From: a virus
IMG/VR virus record: IMGVR_UViG_3300048589_001641
Coordinates: 1-40,402 of that record
DNA length: 40,402 nt
Reading direction: 5' to 3' (one strand)
Positions 1 through 8,208 of the stretch are shown piece after piece. Both the position numbers and the translations under genes were made by a program. Numbering within the stretch: position 1 is the stretch's first letter; each line of letters starts with the position of its first letter. A model generated the notes under the pieces. The model searched no databases, was not told the origin of the DNA, and worked only from the letters and a program-made list of their open reading frames with translations.

Positions 1-867
1 GGAGATGATCCGGTTGGAGGTGATTTGCTGCTTGCCCTGGATGTAGTCGTTCAAGTTGAGTCCAGCGCGCTGCAAGGCGGCAAGCCCGCCCTTCGGCATT
101 CGGACCATGCGCACGATCGCTGAGCGGAGCGCAACGCCTGCTTCCGAGCCCACGACCTTGTTCTGCGCGAAGGCCATGGCGATGGCCGTCACGTCGTCGA
201 TGGTGCTTCCGGTCGCACCCGCCGCGCCCGCCACATATTTGAACATTTCGCCCATGTCGCGCAGCGAGGCCGTGGTCCTGACCGCGGCGTATGAAATCCG
301 GTCGGCTACGGTTGTGGTCGAGCGGGTAGCCTGCTCGACGGTTTCCTTCGGCATCTGGAAGGCATTCAGCGAGGCTGCGATGATCGTTGCCACGTCCGAC
401 GGCTTCATGTCCCCCAGGATCGCGGTCGCGAGCGTCGAATCCATGGCGCCGAGCATCTGCTTCCAGTCGAGACCGGCTTTCAGAAGCTCGGTGCCGGTGC
501 GGATAATCTCTGTGGCGCTCTGCGGATATTTCGCATTCAGGACGTTCGCGATCTTCTCGAATTCGTGGCGTTGCGCGGCGGTCGCTTCGCCCAGCGCCTC
601 CAGCATGTTGCCAGCCTTCTCGAACTCGAAGGCGGTTTTTGCCCCGATCGCACCGATGATCGCCATCGGCGCCGAAACAGCGGTTGCCATCGCTTGGGTA
701 TGACGTTGGAGCGCCGTTGCGTTTGCCGCGATCTGCTTGGCGGTGCCGAGCGCGACAGTGGCCCGGCCGGCTGCCTGCAAAGCGGCGAGAGACCGCGCCG
801 CCGTCCGCGCCGGTCCGGACACGCCGTCGATAAGGCGCACGACCAAGCGCGAGGTGAGATCAGGCAT
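1..867 (-). CDS. Phage tail tape measure protein, TP901 family (3' end outside window)
   Basis: The minus-strand frame is open from ATG at 867 to the window edge (289 codons seen). The protein starts MPDLTSRLVVRLIDGVSG and continues with helical, alanine-rich sequence typical of TP901-type tape measure N-termini, including the segment SLRDMGEMFKYV and the motif GSEAGVALRSAIVRM. Tape measure proteins span the tail tube lumen, set tail length and help DNA ejection. It follows the E/E'-like chaperone gene by 6 bases, the usual P2/TP901 order (tube, chaperone, tape measure). The C-terminal part, normally hundreds of residues with hydrophobic segments, is not in the window. This call is confident because both sequence and position agree. 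Confidence 0.9.
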   Translation of the reverse strand, partial: MPDLTSRLVVRLIDGVSGPARTAARSLAALQAAGRATVALGTAKQIAANATALQRHTQAMATAVSAPMAIIGAIGAKTAFEFEKAGNMLEALGEATAAQRHEFEKIANVLNAKYPQSATEIIRTGTELLKAGLDWKQMLGAMDSTLATAILGDMKPSDVATIIAASLNAFQMPKETVEQATRSTTTVADRISYAAVRTTASLRDMGEMFKYVAGAAGATGSTIDDVTAIAMAFAQNKVVGSEAGVALRSAIVRMVRMPKGGLAALQRAGLNLNDYIQGKQQITSNRIIS

Positions 868-873
868 TGCGGG

Positions 874-1328
874 TTATCGTCCGATATTGGCCTTTGCGAT
901 CCGTGCGGCTTCCTCGTGCCAGGCGCAGACCTCGGCCCAGTCCATGTCGAGCAGGTTTGTGATCGGGGTTGCGAGGATATGCGCCGTTTCGGCTATGACG
1001 CTTCGCCATCCTTGCGGCGAAGCTTCTCCGGCAAAAAACCGAGCAGCACTCCCGAAAGCTCCAAGACGTCCTCGGCGTCGAGCTCGTCGATGGCGGCCTC
1101 GGGCAGACCGTTGATCGCAGCAAGGAGGGCGAGTGAAGCGGCAATATCGCCGCCGCCCTCATTCTGGACCCGCTCCAAAAGCCGCATGTCTTTCGCTTTA
1201 GGCCGGCGGAGCTTCAATTCCGCGACCGTGACCTCGCTGCCGGCGGCGTCCCGGTAGGTGACGGGGAACAGGAGCGTGTAGGTTGCGGCCTGCGATACGG
1301 CCTGAGGACCTTGCGTTTTCGCAGTCAT
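874..1328 (-). CDS. Tail assembly chaperone frameshift fusion (E+E'-like, -1 programmed frameshift)
   Basis: The -1 frame is open from the slippery site (1032-1038) to TAA at 874-876. A ribosome slipping back one base on T TTT TTG keeps the first 99 residues of the chaperone and adds 52 new ones. The extension contains ETAHILATPITNLLDMDWAEV and CAWHEEAARIAKANIGR, which resembles the P2 gpE' family (short, with tryptophans and a helical, charged C-terminus). The extension ends 6 bases before the tape measure ATG. Lambda G/GT and P2 E/E' use the same arrangement; the long form recruits the tape measure protein. Frame, open length and slippery heptamer are seen directly; use of the frameshift is inferred. 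Confidence 0.78.
993..1328 (-). CDS. Phage tail assembly chaperone (P2 gpE / Mu gp41-like), zero-frame product
   Basis: A 111-residue protein beginning MTAKTQGPQAVSQAATYTLL and ending LRRKDGEAS. It resembles the short tail assembly proteins encoded between tube and tape measure in contractile-tailed phages; these coat the tape measure while the tube polymerises and are absent from the mature virion. The ATG at 1328 has an AAGGGGGA ribosome site about 10 bases upstream. The gene contains a T6 run at 1033-1038 read as T TTT TTG, where a -1 slip gives a longer fusion (separate entry). The family call rests on composition, size and strict gene order. Confidence 0.82.
   Translation of the reverse strand: MTAKTQGPQAVSQAATYTLLFPVTYRDAAGSEVTVAELKLRRPKAKDMRLLERVQNEGGGDIAASLALLAAINGLPEAAIDELDAEDVLELSGVLLGFLPEKLRRKDGEAS
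1032..1038 (-). promoter_or_regulatory. Slippery heptamer T TTT TTG (-1 ribosomal frameshift site)
   Basis: On the minus strand the zero frame reads GGT TTT TTG CCG, so the heptamer T TTT TTG matches the X XXY YYZ rule for -1 slippage. After slipping, both tRNAs re-pair with TTT. The following bases (CCGGAGAAGCTTCG and onward) could form downstream structure, but no clear stem was worked out by eye. Confidence 0.75.
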
Positions 1329-1343
1329 GAAAAATGTTCCCCC

Positions 1344-1892
1344 TTAGCGCTCGGCGGTCGCGGCGCGCGGAATGCGAAGGATGGTGTTCGTAGTCTGGCC
1401 TTCATCCGCGCCGTTGATGCGCAGCGTGTTTGACCAGAAATCCCAGAACCATTTTTCTTCGGTGTTGAAATAGACCTCGTAATGGGTGACCTCGTGCAGG
1501 GCATAATCGGTCGCCATCAGGTCGCCCCGCTTGAAAGCATCGCTTTCGATCTTGCCGAGGCGGGCCTCCATGACCGCGCGAAGCTCGATCGAGGCGCCGG
1601 TGCGGCGATCGCGGATTTCGCCATAGGCCGTGTAGATGTGTTTGATCCGCGAGCCGAGCCCGAACTGGGTCAGCAATTCCGGGTCGAAGCCGACCAGCTT
1701 GAAGGTCGGCTCCAGCTTCTTGATGCCGACCTCGATTTCGATGCCGACCTTGGAGCCGCCCGGCATGTGGTCCTGATAGTCCGCTTCGAGGGCAGGGAGC
1801 TTCAGCTCCTGCAGGGTCAGGTGCTTGGAATTCTTCGGATCGTGATCACCGCAGAACAGATTGGCGGCTTCGAGAACGTATAGCGTGCTCAC
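1344..1892 (-). CDS. Phage major tail tube protein (P2 gpFII-like)
   Basis: A 182-residue protein starting at GTG 1892, with TAGGAG 6-7 bases upstream. Features typical of the P2 FII tube family include the N-terminal LYVLEAANLFCGDHDP, the central KVGIEIEVGIKKLEPTFKL and the C-terminal RINGADEGQTTNTILRI. The protein polymerises as rings into the inner tube of a contractile tail. It is followed by the assembly chaperone and preceded by the sheath gene, the canonical FI-FII-E order. Length is close to P2 FII (about 170 residues). Confidence 0.93.
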   Translation of the reverse strand: MSTLYVLEAANLFCGDHDPKNSKHLTLQELKLPALEADYQDHMPGGSKVGIEIEVGIKKLEPTFKLVGFDPELLTQFGLGSRIKHIYTAYGEIRDRRTGASIELRAVMEARLGKIESDAFKRGDLMATDYALHEVTHYEVYFNTEEKWFWDFWSNTLRINGADEGQTTNTILRIPRAATAER

Positions 1893-1936
1893 GTGGCGCT
1901 CCTATACCGGCAAATGTTGACGAAATGCCGCTGTCG

Positions 1937-3442
1937 TCACGCGGCGAGATCGATCTGTGAGAGCAAGTCGTCGAGGAGGACGTCCAGGGCAGCGCGGTAT
2001 CGCGCCGAGCGAATGCCGAGATGGCGCAGCACCGGCGGCTCTTCCGCGGCAAAGTCCACGGTGAACTTGCCGAGCCGCAATTGCTCGGGCGAATTCTGAT
2101 CGCGGGTGAAGCCGACCTTGTAGTCGATGATGTCGCCGTCCGCTTTGAGGTCGCGCAGGGCAAACCGCATGGTATCGAGCACGTCCTGCACCGTGCCGTA
2201 GTCGATGTTACGCCGGCCGAGAAAACCGCGGAGCGTGCGCAGGAACATCAAGTGGATGAAATCGCGGCCGCGCACGATATGGTAGAATTGCCAAAGCGGA
2301 TCTTCGGAGCAGTTGTCGGTACCGATATAGACGAAGCCGCCGGATGCGATGGCCGTTTCGACGCCCATTTCGCCACGCACCACGATGCCGGCATTTTGCG
2401 AGAGCAGGACCTGGCCTTCGGTCGCTCCGTCAGTGAGCGAGAACTCGATCGGACGGTTCGGGCCGATGATGCCCTGCACCGGCTGGTTCGCCCAGGAATG
2501 AAAGGGCCGGCCGCCGAATTCGTGATCGCGGCGCACCGCAATGCCGATCACCCGGGGCGAGGCCGGTTTTACGATCGGATTGACCCCGACCTTCACCGCG
2601 GTTTCGACCGGGATCAGGCGATGGCTCTGCATCGTCTCTCGCCAGTCTGTATAGGCCTGCTGCGTCGTGGCCGGGCCGTCGAGCGCGGCCACCGCAAGCA
2701 GCTTTTCAAGCACCGGCGTGAGTGCGGCGCAGACCGGGTTGGCAAGGATTTCGATGGCCGCGGTTGCGGTCGGAAGCTCCTTGTCCGGATCGTCGCCGCC
2801 GCCCGAAAACGACACCGTGAGCAATCCGGAGAGATGGGCGCCTGGATTATCGACGATGAGTGAAACTACCTTGCCGTCGTTATCGCCTTCGCCGAGCACG
2901 GCATGGGCTTCTGGCAGGATCTTGCCCGGATCGTTGCCCCCGCCTGAAAATTCGACGGCCGGGGCCTGCGTCAGGTTTGTCCCTTGCGTGCCGAGCACCA
3001 GCGACCCGAGTCCCTGATATTGCTGCGAGGTCAGGCCCGGCACCGCGATCAGGCGCGGGATCACGCCAAGCACGGGACCCGCGAGCGTGAAGGCCCAGAT
3101 GCCGGTTTTTTGAGCGGACGATCCAATCGCATTGGCGATCGTGGCCCAGATATCGGCCCCCTGTTCGATCCGCACGATCACGACCAGTGCCGCGACCTGG
3201 AATTCGCCGAGCTGTGCGTTGATGCCCTCGATGGCGTCGGGGAGCGTTCCGATCACACCGAGCGCGGTGAGCTTTGATTTATCGTCGCTGTAGAGGACGA
3301 CCGGTGTGTTGATCGGAAAGGTGTCCGCGTTGGCCTGCGGGGCGGTGCCGACCAAACCGACCACGGACATGTCGCTGACGATCGCGGGCCGCGGCTGGTT
3401 ATCGACCCGCGTGATCGAAATGCCGAACGTGGGAGAGGACAT
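1937..3442 (-). CDS. Phage tail sheath protein (P2 gpFI-like) with an inserted beta-rich segment
   Basis: Start ATG 3442 (MSSPTFGISITRVDN) was preferred over in-frame 3538 because GGAGA lies about 8 bases upstream and the extra 32 residues look like noise. The 501-residue product has the N-terminal GLVGTAP and NTPVVLYS, and the C-terminal half with VIGIAVRRDHEFGG, RRNIDYGTVQDVLDTM and EPPVLRHLGIRSARY of contractile sheath proteins. Residues about 142-232 look like an insert: two copies of an FSGGG(N/D)DPxK-LP motif (about 165-175 and 212-223) separated by VVSLIVDNPGAHLSGLLTV. P2 FI is about 100 residues shorter, which fits an added surface domain. Confidence 0.93.
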   Translation of the reverse strand: MSSPTFGISITRVDNQPRPAIVSDMSVVGLVGTAPQANADTFPINTPVVLYSDDKSKLTALGVIGTLPDAIEGINAQLGEFQVAALVVIVRIEQGADIWATIANAIGSSAQKTGIWAFTLAGPVLGVIPRLIAVPGLTSQQYQGLGSLVLGTQGTNLTQAPAVEFSGGGNDPGKILPEAHAVLGEGDNDGKVVSLIVDNPGAHLSGLLTVSFSGGGDDPDKELPTATAAIEILANPVCAALTPVLEKLLAVAALDGPATTQQAYTDWRETMQSHRLIPVETAVKVGVNPIVKPASPRVIGIAVRRDHEFGGRPFHSWANQPVQGIIGPNRPIEFSLTDGATEGQVLLSQNAGIVVRGEMGVETAIASGGFVYIGTDNCSEDPLWQFYHIVRGRDFIHLMFLRTLRGFLGRRNIDYGTVQDVLDTMRFALRDLKADGDIIDYKVGFTRDQNSPEQLRLGKFTVDFAAEEPPVLRHLGIRSARYRAALDVLLDDLLSQIDLAA

Positions 3443-3599
3443 CGAACTGTCTCCGCTGCAAAGTCTGGAAAAGAAAAGGGCCGCGCTTGGCGGCCCTTGC
3501 TGATGCATGCTTGCGCGCGAATTTTGCGCTGTGTTCACAAGAACGTGTGGGTATTGTCTACAGAATTGGGCTTAGCATTCCTGCTAGACGGAAGGCTCT

Positions 3600-3809
3600 A
3601 TGCTTCACCGGATTGAGTACCTGACGAAATTGAGGGCTTTCCTTCAAGCTTCATCGGCGAAGCTTGATGTGGAGGCGTCAAAGAGCGTGGGTTGTGCAGC
3701 CGCGCTTGAACAGTCCCGCCTTGCGGCCGAGTGTAGAAACCTTGACCGCGAAATCGCGAGTCTAGCGACCCGGATTTGGAAGCCGACAAATACGATCCCT
3801 TTCCATTAA
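3600..3809 (+). CDS. Small hypothetical protein on the opposite strand (candidate moron gene)
   Basis: A 69-residue plus-strand ORF starting MLHRIEYLTKLRAFLQASS with GGAAGG 6 bases before the ATG. The sequence is predicted mostly helical, with one cysteine pair region (GCAAALEQSRLAAECRNL) and no membrane segment. It sits between the sheath and fibre genes and runs against the structural operon, the position and orientation typical of phage accessory genes with their own promoter. The surrounding DNA looks less GC-rich than its neighbours. A weak TTCACA-17 bp-TCTACA promoter-like pair lies at 3534-3562. I do not recognise the protein. A competing minus-strand ORF (3598-3951) looks like a shadow. 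Confidence 0.42.
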   Translation: MLHRIEYLTKLRAFLQASSAKLDVEASKSVGCAAALEQSRLAAECRNLDREIASLATRIWKPTNTIPFH

Positions 3810-3951
3810 ACGGCGCGGCAATCGTATCGTCTGACCTGCGTGCTTCAGGAGCGCGTGACGCAACCCAGCCAAAAAGGGCGTCTAGATCGCTTGCCGCCGG
3901 TCCTGACGGTCGGCAATCGACTTTAGCGACAGTGCCAGCTCCGCCGCACAC

Positions 3952-4488
3952 TTAGGTTAGCGCGTCGAAGGCGGCATTGATCTGCGCAAAGCTATCGATG
4001 ACGTGATTGTCGATATCCTGGGCGACCTGGGCTTCCTTGGCGAAACACGCCTGAATATGCGCTGAGACGGCGAGCGCTACGGCTTCGATTTCGGTAGCGC
4101 CTATGGTCACGAAGCTGCCCGAGGCGGTTTTCCATTGTGCGGTAAAGGCCGGATCGCGTTGCGCCTGCAGATAGGCGCCCTGGATCAGCGCCTTCGAGCG
4201 GTCGTCGGTCGCGACAGTAAGGCCGCCGATCGTCATGCCGCCATTCTCCTTGCGCCAGCGTGCCGTCGCGGCATAGGCGCGCAAGGCCGCGACATCCGGC
4301 ATGGGCTCCGCGTAGGCATCGACCACAAAGGTGCTGCCTTGCAGCAGCGCGCGGACCTCGTTCGAAAGCGGCGCGTCGTCGTCTGGCGCATAGGTGAAGG
4401 GGAAGGTTTCGCCGTCGTGGGTGACATCCATATCGATCAGCATGCCATGCGGATCGGCATAGCGAAGATTGCCGATGACGATGCTCAT
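3952..4488 (-). CDS. DUF4376-type tail fibre assembly-like protein
   Basis: A 178-residue protein whose C-terminal 110 residues carry the DUF4376 pattern: RAYAATARWRKENGGMTI, then a conserved TDDRSKALIQGAYLQAQ segment and a helical tail. DUF4376 proteins are often encoded directly after tail fibre genes in prophages, and a role in fibre assembly or attachment is suspected but not established. The start ATG overlaps the fibre stop as ATGA (4485-4488), so the two are probably translationally coupled. Confidence 0.72.
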   Translation of the reverse strand: MSIVIGNLRYADPHGMLIDMDVTHDGETFPFTYAPDDDAPLSNEVRALLQGSTFVVDAYAEPMPDVAALRAYAATARWRKENGGMTIGGLTVATDDRSKALIQGAYLQAQRDPAFTAQWKTASGSFVTIGATEIEAVALAVSAHIQACFAKEAQVAQDIDNHVIDSFAQINAAFDALT

Positions 4489-5408
4489 GCCGTCCTCACG
4501 AAATAGCCGACGCCTCGGGTCGTGCTGGTCGTCATCTGGCTGATCTGATGCCCCGACACGTTCACCCAGGTTCCCGATAAGCTGCCGGCGTTAGTGTCGA
4601 TCGTGAAATAGCCGCTGGCGTCAAGCCCGAACAAGACGCGCCGCAAATTCGACCCGGCGATAGATGCGCCGTCGTTGACGCCGCCGGAATTGTTCTTCAA
4701 AGCGAGGATCAGGCTGCCGACGGGATAACTCGAGGACGACGGAATCGGTTGAAACTTGGCATTTCCCTGCGACGTGATGGCTTGCGCGGTGCGCAACGGC
4801 GTCATCGCCTTGGTATTGTCGGTGCCCGCCTCGGCCTCGGCCTGGGCCGCCGCGGGCACGTTGATCGTACGATCGGCCGAAAGATCGCCGCCGCCCGTTG
4901 CAAGGCCCGAGGTTTGAATCTGCCGTGCCGGCGAAACGCCGGCCGGCACCCGGGCACTGATCGCTTGCGCGGTGCGCAGCGCCGTCATCGCCTTGGTATT
5001 GTCAGCGCCTGCCTCGGCCTCGGCTTGGGAGGCCGCTGGCACGCTGATGGTGCGGTCATCGGAAAGACTGCCGCCGCCAGTTACAAGACCAGATGCCGTG
5101 ATGGTTCGCGTTGCCGGCACCTTGCCGGCCAGTGCATTGGCGATGGTGGTTGCGAAATTCGAATCGTTGCCGAGCGCCGCCGACAATTCCTGCAAGGTAT
5201 CGAGCGCGGCGGGCGCGCTGTTCACCAGATCTGCGATCGCCTGGTCGATCTGCGCCTCGATATTGAGGTCGGCAGTACCGACCGTATCGTCGGCCCGCCG
5301 CCAGAACAGCTTGCCGTCGGCTTCGTTGATCGCGATCTGGCCGCTCTCAAGGTATGAGGGGACAGCGCCCGGCGTGGACGAGCGCAAAAGCTTGATCCGT
5401 GCCGGCAT
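4485..5408 (-). CDS. Tail fibre protein with two 61-residue tandem repeats
   Basis: A 307-residue protein. The N-terminus (KLLRSSTPGAVPSYLESGQ, then IAINEADGKLFWRR) is the common attachment motif of phage fibres that read 'ESGQIAINEADGKLF'. The middle holds two tandem copies of a 61-residue unit (183 bp period; 4780-4962 and 4963-5145) containing TGGG(S/D)LS.DRTI.VPAA and DNTKAMT.LRTAQAI. The C-terminus is glycine- and serine-rich and probably host-facing. The start abuts the stop of the upstream gene (TAAATG). Fibre identity is well supported; the receptor is unknown. Confidence 0.85.
   Translation of the reverse strand: MPARIKLLRSSTPGAVPSYLESGQIAINEADGKLFWRRADDTVGTADLNIEAQIDQAIADLVNSAPAALDTLQELSAALGNDSNFATTIANALAGKVPATRTITASGLVTGGGSLSDDRTISVPAASQAEAEAGADNTKAMTALRTAQAISARVPAGVSPARQIQTSGLATGGGDLSADRTINVPAAAQAEAEAGTDNTKAMTPLRTAQAITSQGNAKFQPIPSSSSYPVGSLILALKNNSGGVNDGASIAGSNLRRVLFGLDASGYFTIDTNAGSLSGTWVNVSGHQISQMTTSTTRGVGYFVRTA
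4780..5145 (-). repeat. Two 183-bp tandem repeats inside the tail fibre gene
   Basis: The sequence from GCTTGCGCGGTGCGCA recurs 183 bp later at high identity, giving two in-frame copies. Such repeats in fibre shafts can expand or contract by recombination and change fibre length. Confidence 0.8.
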
Positions 5409-5753
5409 TTAGAATGTTCCGTCGTCGATGATGCCCTGCACGAGATCGTCGATTTGATCCGCAAGCGCCTGAACGGCCTGCACGGACGAGGCGATTTCCG
5501 TCTGCATCGTGTCGAACTGCGCCTCGATCTCGCTCATGCGGTTTGTGGTGTCGGCCAGAAAATTGAGGAACGTCGTGTTGATACGCTCCAGCGCTACTGT
5601 GGTGATCTGATCGACCGCTGTGTCGATCTTCTGGCCGTCGAGTTCACGCGCGTGCAGGCGCAAATCGAGTTCCTGGAACCGCACGTTCCAGAATTCCGGA
5701 TCGCCCAGATTGTCGCCGCGCTTGATCCGGTAAACGTCGTATCGGATCGACAT
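5409..5753 (-). CDS. Hypothetical phage tail-region protein, coiled-coil
   Basis: Start ATG 5753 (MSIRYDVYRIKRGDNLGDPEF) is chosen over 5792 because GGCGGAAG lies upstream and the preceding gene ends 1 base before it. The 114-residue product has an N-terminal NLGDPEFWNVRFQELDLRLH segment and a C-terminal helical heptad-like stretch (RMSEIEAQFDTMQTEI, VQALADQIDDLVQGI). Proteins of this type are common between the large baseplate/fibre protein and the fibre in rhizobial prophages. The coiled coil suggests a trimeric connector for the fibre; this is an inference. Confidence 0.75.
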   Translation of the reverse strand: MSIRYDVYRIKRGDNLGDPEFWNVRFQELDLRLHARELDGQKIDTAVDQITTVALERINTTFLNFLADTTNRMSEIEAQFDTMQTEIASSVQAVQALADQIDDLVQGIIDDGTF

Positions 5754-5754
5754 G

Positions 5755-5940
5755 TCAATCGATCGCTTCCGCCTGCGTGATGGCGTCCTCAATGGCTTGG
5801 GCGATCTTGCCCTTGACCAAATGGGTGTCGAATGGCCGAAGGCGCACGCCGTTGAACTCCACCGTCCGTCTGAGACGAATACGATAGAGCTTTTCGGGCT
5901 CGAACGAAGGTGGCTGCTGCTTCTTTACGGCCTTGCTCAT
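5755..5940 (-). CDS. Small hypothetical tail-region protein
   Basis: A 61-residue protein starting MSKAVKKQQPPSFEPEKLYR at ATG 5940, with AAGGGG about 7 bases upstream; the 14 extra upstream codons overlap the preceding gene and are unlikely. The core (YRIRLRRTVEFNGVRLRPFD, HLVKGKIAQAIEDAI) resembles small conserved prophage proteins that accompany contractile tails. No domain is recognised. It lies tightly between the DUF4815-like gene and the coiled-coil gene. Confidence 0.75.
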   Translation of the reverse strand: MSKAVKKQQPPSFEPEKLYRIRLRRTVEFNGVRLRPFDTHLVKGKIAQAIEDAITQAEAID

Positions 5941-5950
5941 GGCTATCCCC

Positions 5951-8200
5951 TTAGAGCGCCCAATGGATGCGCTCGGCGGCATGGAACATCGATGCCGGTG
6001 AATTGGTCGCGCCGTCGATCACGACGGTGAAGCCGGAAACCGCAGTGCCGAGCTGGAAGTTGAAGGTGCGCTCGATCCGCCCGTCGGCTTCACTGACCAC
6101 CCGATCTGTCACCACATCCGGCGTTTCGTCAGCGCCGCCGATGCGGAGCCGGCAGGTGCAATCATGCGGCGTATCGTCGAAATATTCGAGCAGCAGCCGC
6201 ACGAAGATGTTGTTGGATGCCGCGGCAAGCGTAATGGGCGTGGACACGTGCCGGAACGAGGTCTTGGGTCGCGAAACCGAAAGGCGCGATCCGCCGAGCA
6301 TGAGGCCGGGTTGCATATCGCGCGTGCCGATGAAGCGAGCCCGGAACTGCACCAAAGGCGGCGCGCCGTTGAGCGCCGGCGAACCGCCGGGCGCAAGCGG
6401 CGTCCAATCGCCACCCGGCGCCTTGATCTCATAGATGAGCTCGGTCGATTCCGGAGCGATGGTGCCGGCAAGAATATCGATCGCCCGCATGCCGCCGTCG
6501 AGGTTGATGGGTTTCAGCTCGATTGCGACCTGCGGCGCATTGAACCGCGCGCCCCAAAGCTCGATCATCAGGTCCTTGGTGAGATCGCCATAATAATAGG
6601 CGCCGTCGGTCGAGTAGAAGAAGGTGCCGTCGGTGTAGCTCTGTCCATAGGCCATGCCGACGCGGTGCGCGGCGTTCGAGGTGAGGACCAGCGCATAGCG
6701 CCCGCCCGCGCGCAAGAAAGTAGGCGTCACCTGCACGCGGTTCCAGGCATTCTGCAACAGCGCCATATGCGGGACCGAGACCTGCAGGATCGCCTTCGAC
6801 AGATCGGGTACGCCGTTCGTGGTTTCACACAGGGTCAGATGAACCGCTTCATCGGCGCCCTTCGCGGTCAGGTAGAAGCCGACTTTCGTCAGCCACATGT
6901 CGTTTGAGACCAGGAAGCTCTGCGCCACCTGCGCGCCAACGATCTGATGCTCGATGACGATATGGTCCCAATAGCTCTCGTCCCAGGCGTCGATGAACAT
7001 CTCGACCAGGCGGGTTTTCTTGTGCTTGCGCACCTTGTCGGGGTCGAGCACCAGGAAGCTTTCGCCATCCTTCTTGAAGATCCGGGTCGCCGGATCGTAT
7101 TCGCCCGAAAGCCACCATTGCTTGCCGCTCGAGACCTTGAATTGCGCGCCATAGCGGATGCGCTGGCGGGAAATCGTGCGCTGCACAATATCGTGGGTCT
7201 GGAAACCGTATTGGGCGATGCCGAGATCCGAATGCATCGGTCCGACTTGCAACTTGAGCACGTCGATATAGGCCGGGAGGAGGAGCCCGTTGCTCAACCG
7301 CGCGTTCGGGTCGTTTGACGAGAACACGTCCATCTCGGCCGCGCTTTCGTTCGCGGGGGCAAAGCGCAGGCCTTCCTCGATCTTGGCGTCGTAGCCGAGA
7401 CTTTGCGCATTCTGCGCGTCGCTCTCCTCGTCGTCGAGAAATCGGTCAGCGCCATAGGCAGAGGCATCGTCCGGAAGCTCCAGCCGCTCCTTCATGCGGG
7501 CGATATCGACATAGAGGCTCGCGATCTCGGTCATCTCGCCCTTCTGGCGGATCTGATTGGCGAGAGCGGCAAGATCGGACGCGAGCGAGGCAACCCGCGG
7601 CTCAATCTGGCGGCGGAATTCCTCCAGTGTATCAGTGCGCTGGTCGAGGGCTTCGGTCGAGGCGACCGCGTTGTCGGTCAGCATGGTCACCGAGAGAACT
7701 TGCGTCGGATCGAGCAGGACATGCGCCACGGCGACATGTGCGACGGGGATCGCGGGAGGCTGCGGGTCGGGGCTTTCGCTGCCAGCGGTGAAGGCCAGCA
7801 CCGCATCGCGCGCGCGGGTCAGCGCCACGCTGTCCGGTTCGGTCTGATTGGTTTCGACGTTGACGAGGAAATCGCGCTCGGTGACGTCGGTATCGTTTTC
7901 CTGACCGAATACCGACACCGCAACAATGCGCTTCGAGGCTGCCGCAAGATACGGGACCATGCTTTGGGTAAGACTCGAACTGCGTGCGAATACCGCGCCT
8001 CCGGCCTGATAGAATCGGCCCGGAGCGACCGCAATCTCGGCCTGTGCGCTCTTGGTCACGTTGAAGCCAGCATAGCGATGGCTTTTGGTGACCGCGTCAT
8101 CGACGATATGCTCGAACGACGCGCGCGCGAAGGATTGCAGATTGTTGTGATCGGACGCGGTCTGTTCCTGATAATCACGAAAGATGACCTGCTTTTCCAC
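5951..8200 (-). CDS. Large DUF4815-like tail fibre/baseplate protein
   Basis: A 749-residue protein from GTG 8200 (read as MEKQVIFRDYQEQTASDHNN). The N-terminal third (ASFEHIVDDAVTKSHRYAGF, then AEIAVAPGRFYQAGGAVFAR and the VSVFGQENDTDVTERDFLV region) matches the DUF4815 pattern found in baseplate-attached fibre proteins. A predicted coiled stretch (about 190-260) precedes beta-rich C-terminal sequence with carbohydrate-binding-like segments (AWNRVQVTPTFLRAGGRYAL). It follows gpI, where P2-like phages place the fibre gene gpH. Probable role: bridging baseplate and fibres, or receptor contact. The exact function is inferred. Confidence 0.75.
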   Translation of the reverse strand: MEKQVIFRDYQEQTASDHNNLQSFARASFEHIVDDAVTKSHRYAGFNVTKSAQAEIAVAPGRFYQAGGAVFARSSSLTQSMVPYLAAASKRIVAVSVFGQENDTDVTERDFLVNVETNQTEPDSVALTRARDAVLAFTAGSESPDPQPPAIPVAHVAVAHVLLDPTQVLSVTMLTDNAVASTEALDQRTDTLEEFRRQIEPRVASLASDLAALANQIRQKGEMTEIASLYVDIARMKERLELPDDASAYGADRFLDDEESDAQNAQSLGYDAKIEEGLRFAPANESAAEMDVFSSNDPNARLSNGLLLPAYIDVLKLQVGPMHSDLGIAQYGFQTHDIVQRTISRQRIRYGAQFKVSSGKQWWLSGEYDPATRIFKKDGESFLVLDPDKVRKHKKTRLVEMFIDAWDESYWDHIVIEHQIVGAQVAQSFLVSNDMWLTKVGFYLTAKGADEAVHLTLCETTNGVPDLSKAILQVSVPHMALLQNAWNRVQVTPTFLRAGGRYALVLTSNAAHRVGMAYGQSYTDGTFFYSTDGAYYYGDLTKDLMIELWGARFNAPQVAIELKPINLDGGMRAIDILAGTIAPESTELIYEIKAPGGDWTPLAPGGSPALNGAPPLVQFRARFIGTRDMQPGLMLGGSRLSVSRPKTSFRHVSTPITLAAASNNIFVRLLLEYFDDTPHDCTCRLRIGGADETPDVVTDRVVSEADGRIERTFNFQLGTAVSGFTVVIDGATNSPASMFHAAERIHWAL

Positions 8201-8208
8201 GGCCTGTC

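Noticed and set aside
3598-3951. Minus-strand 117-codon ORF between fibre and sheath genes
   Set aside because: Low-complexity Ser/Gly/Pro sequence with no ribosome site; the opposite-strand 69-codon ORF has a better start and composition.
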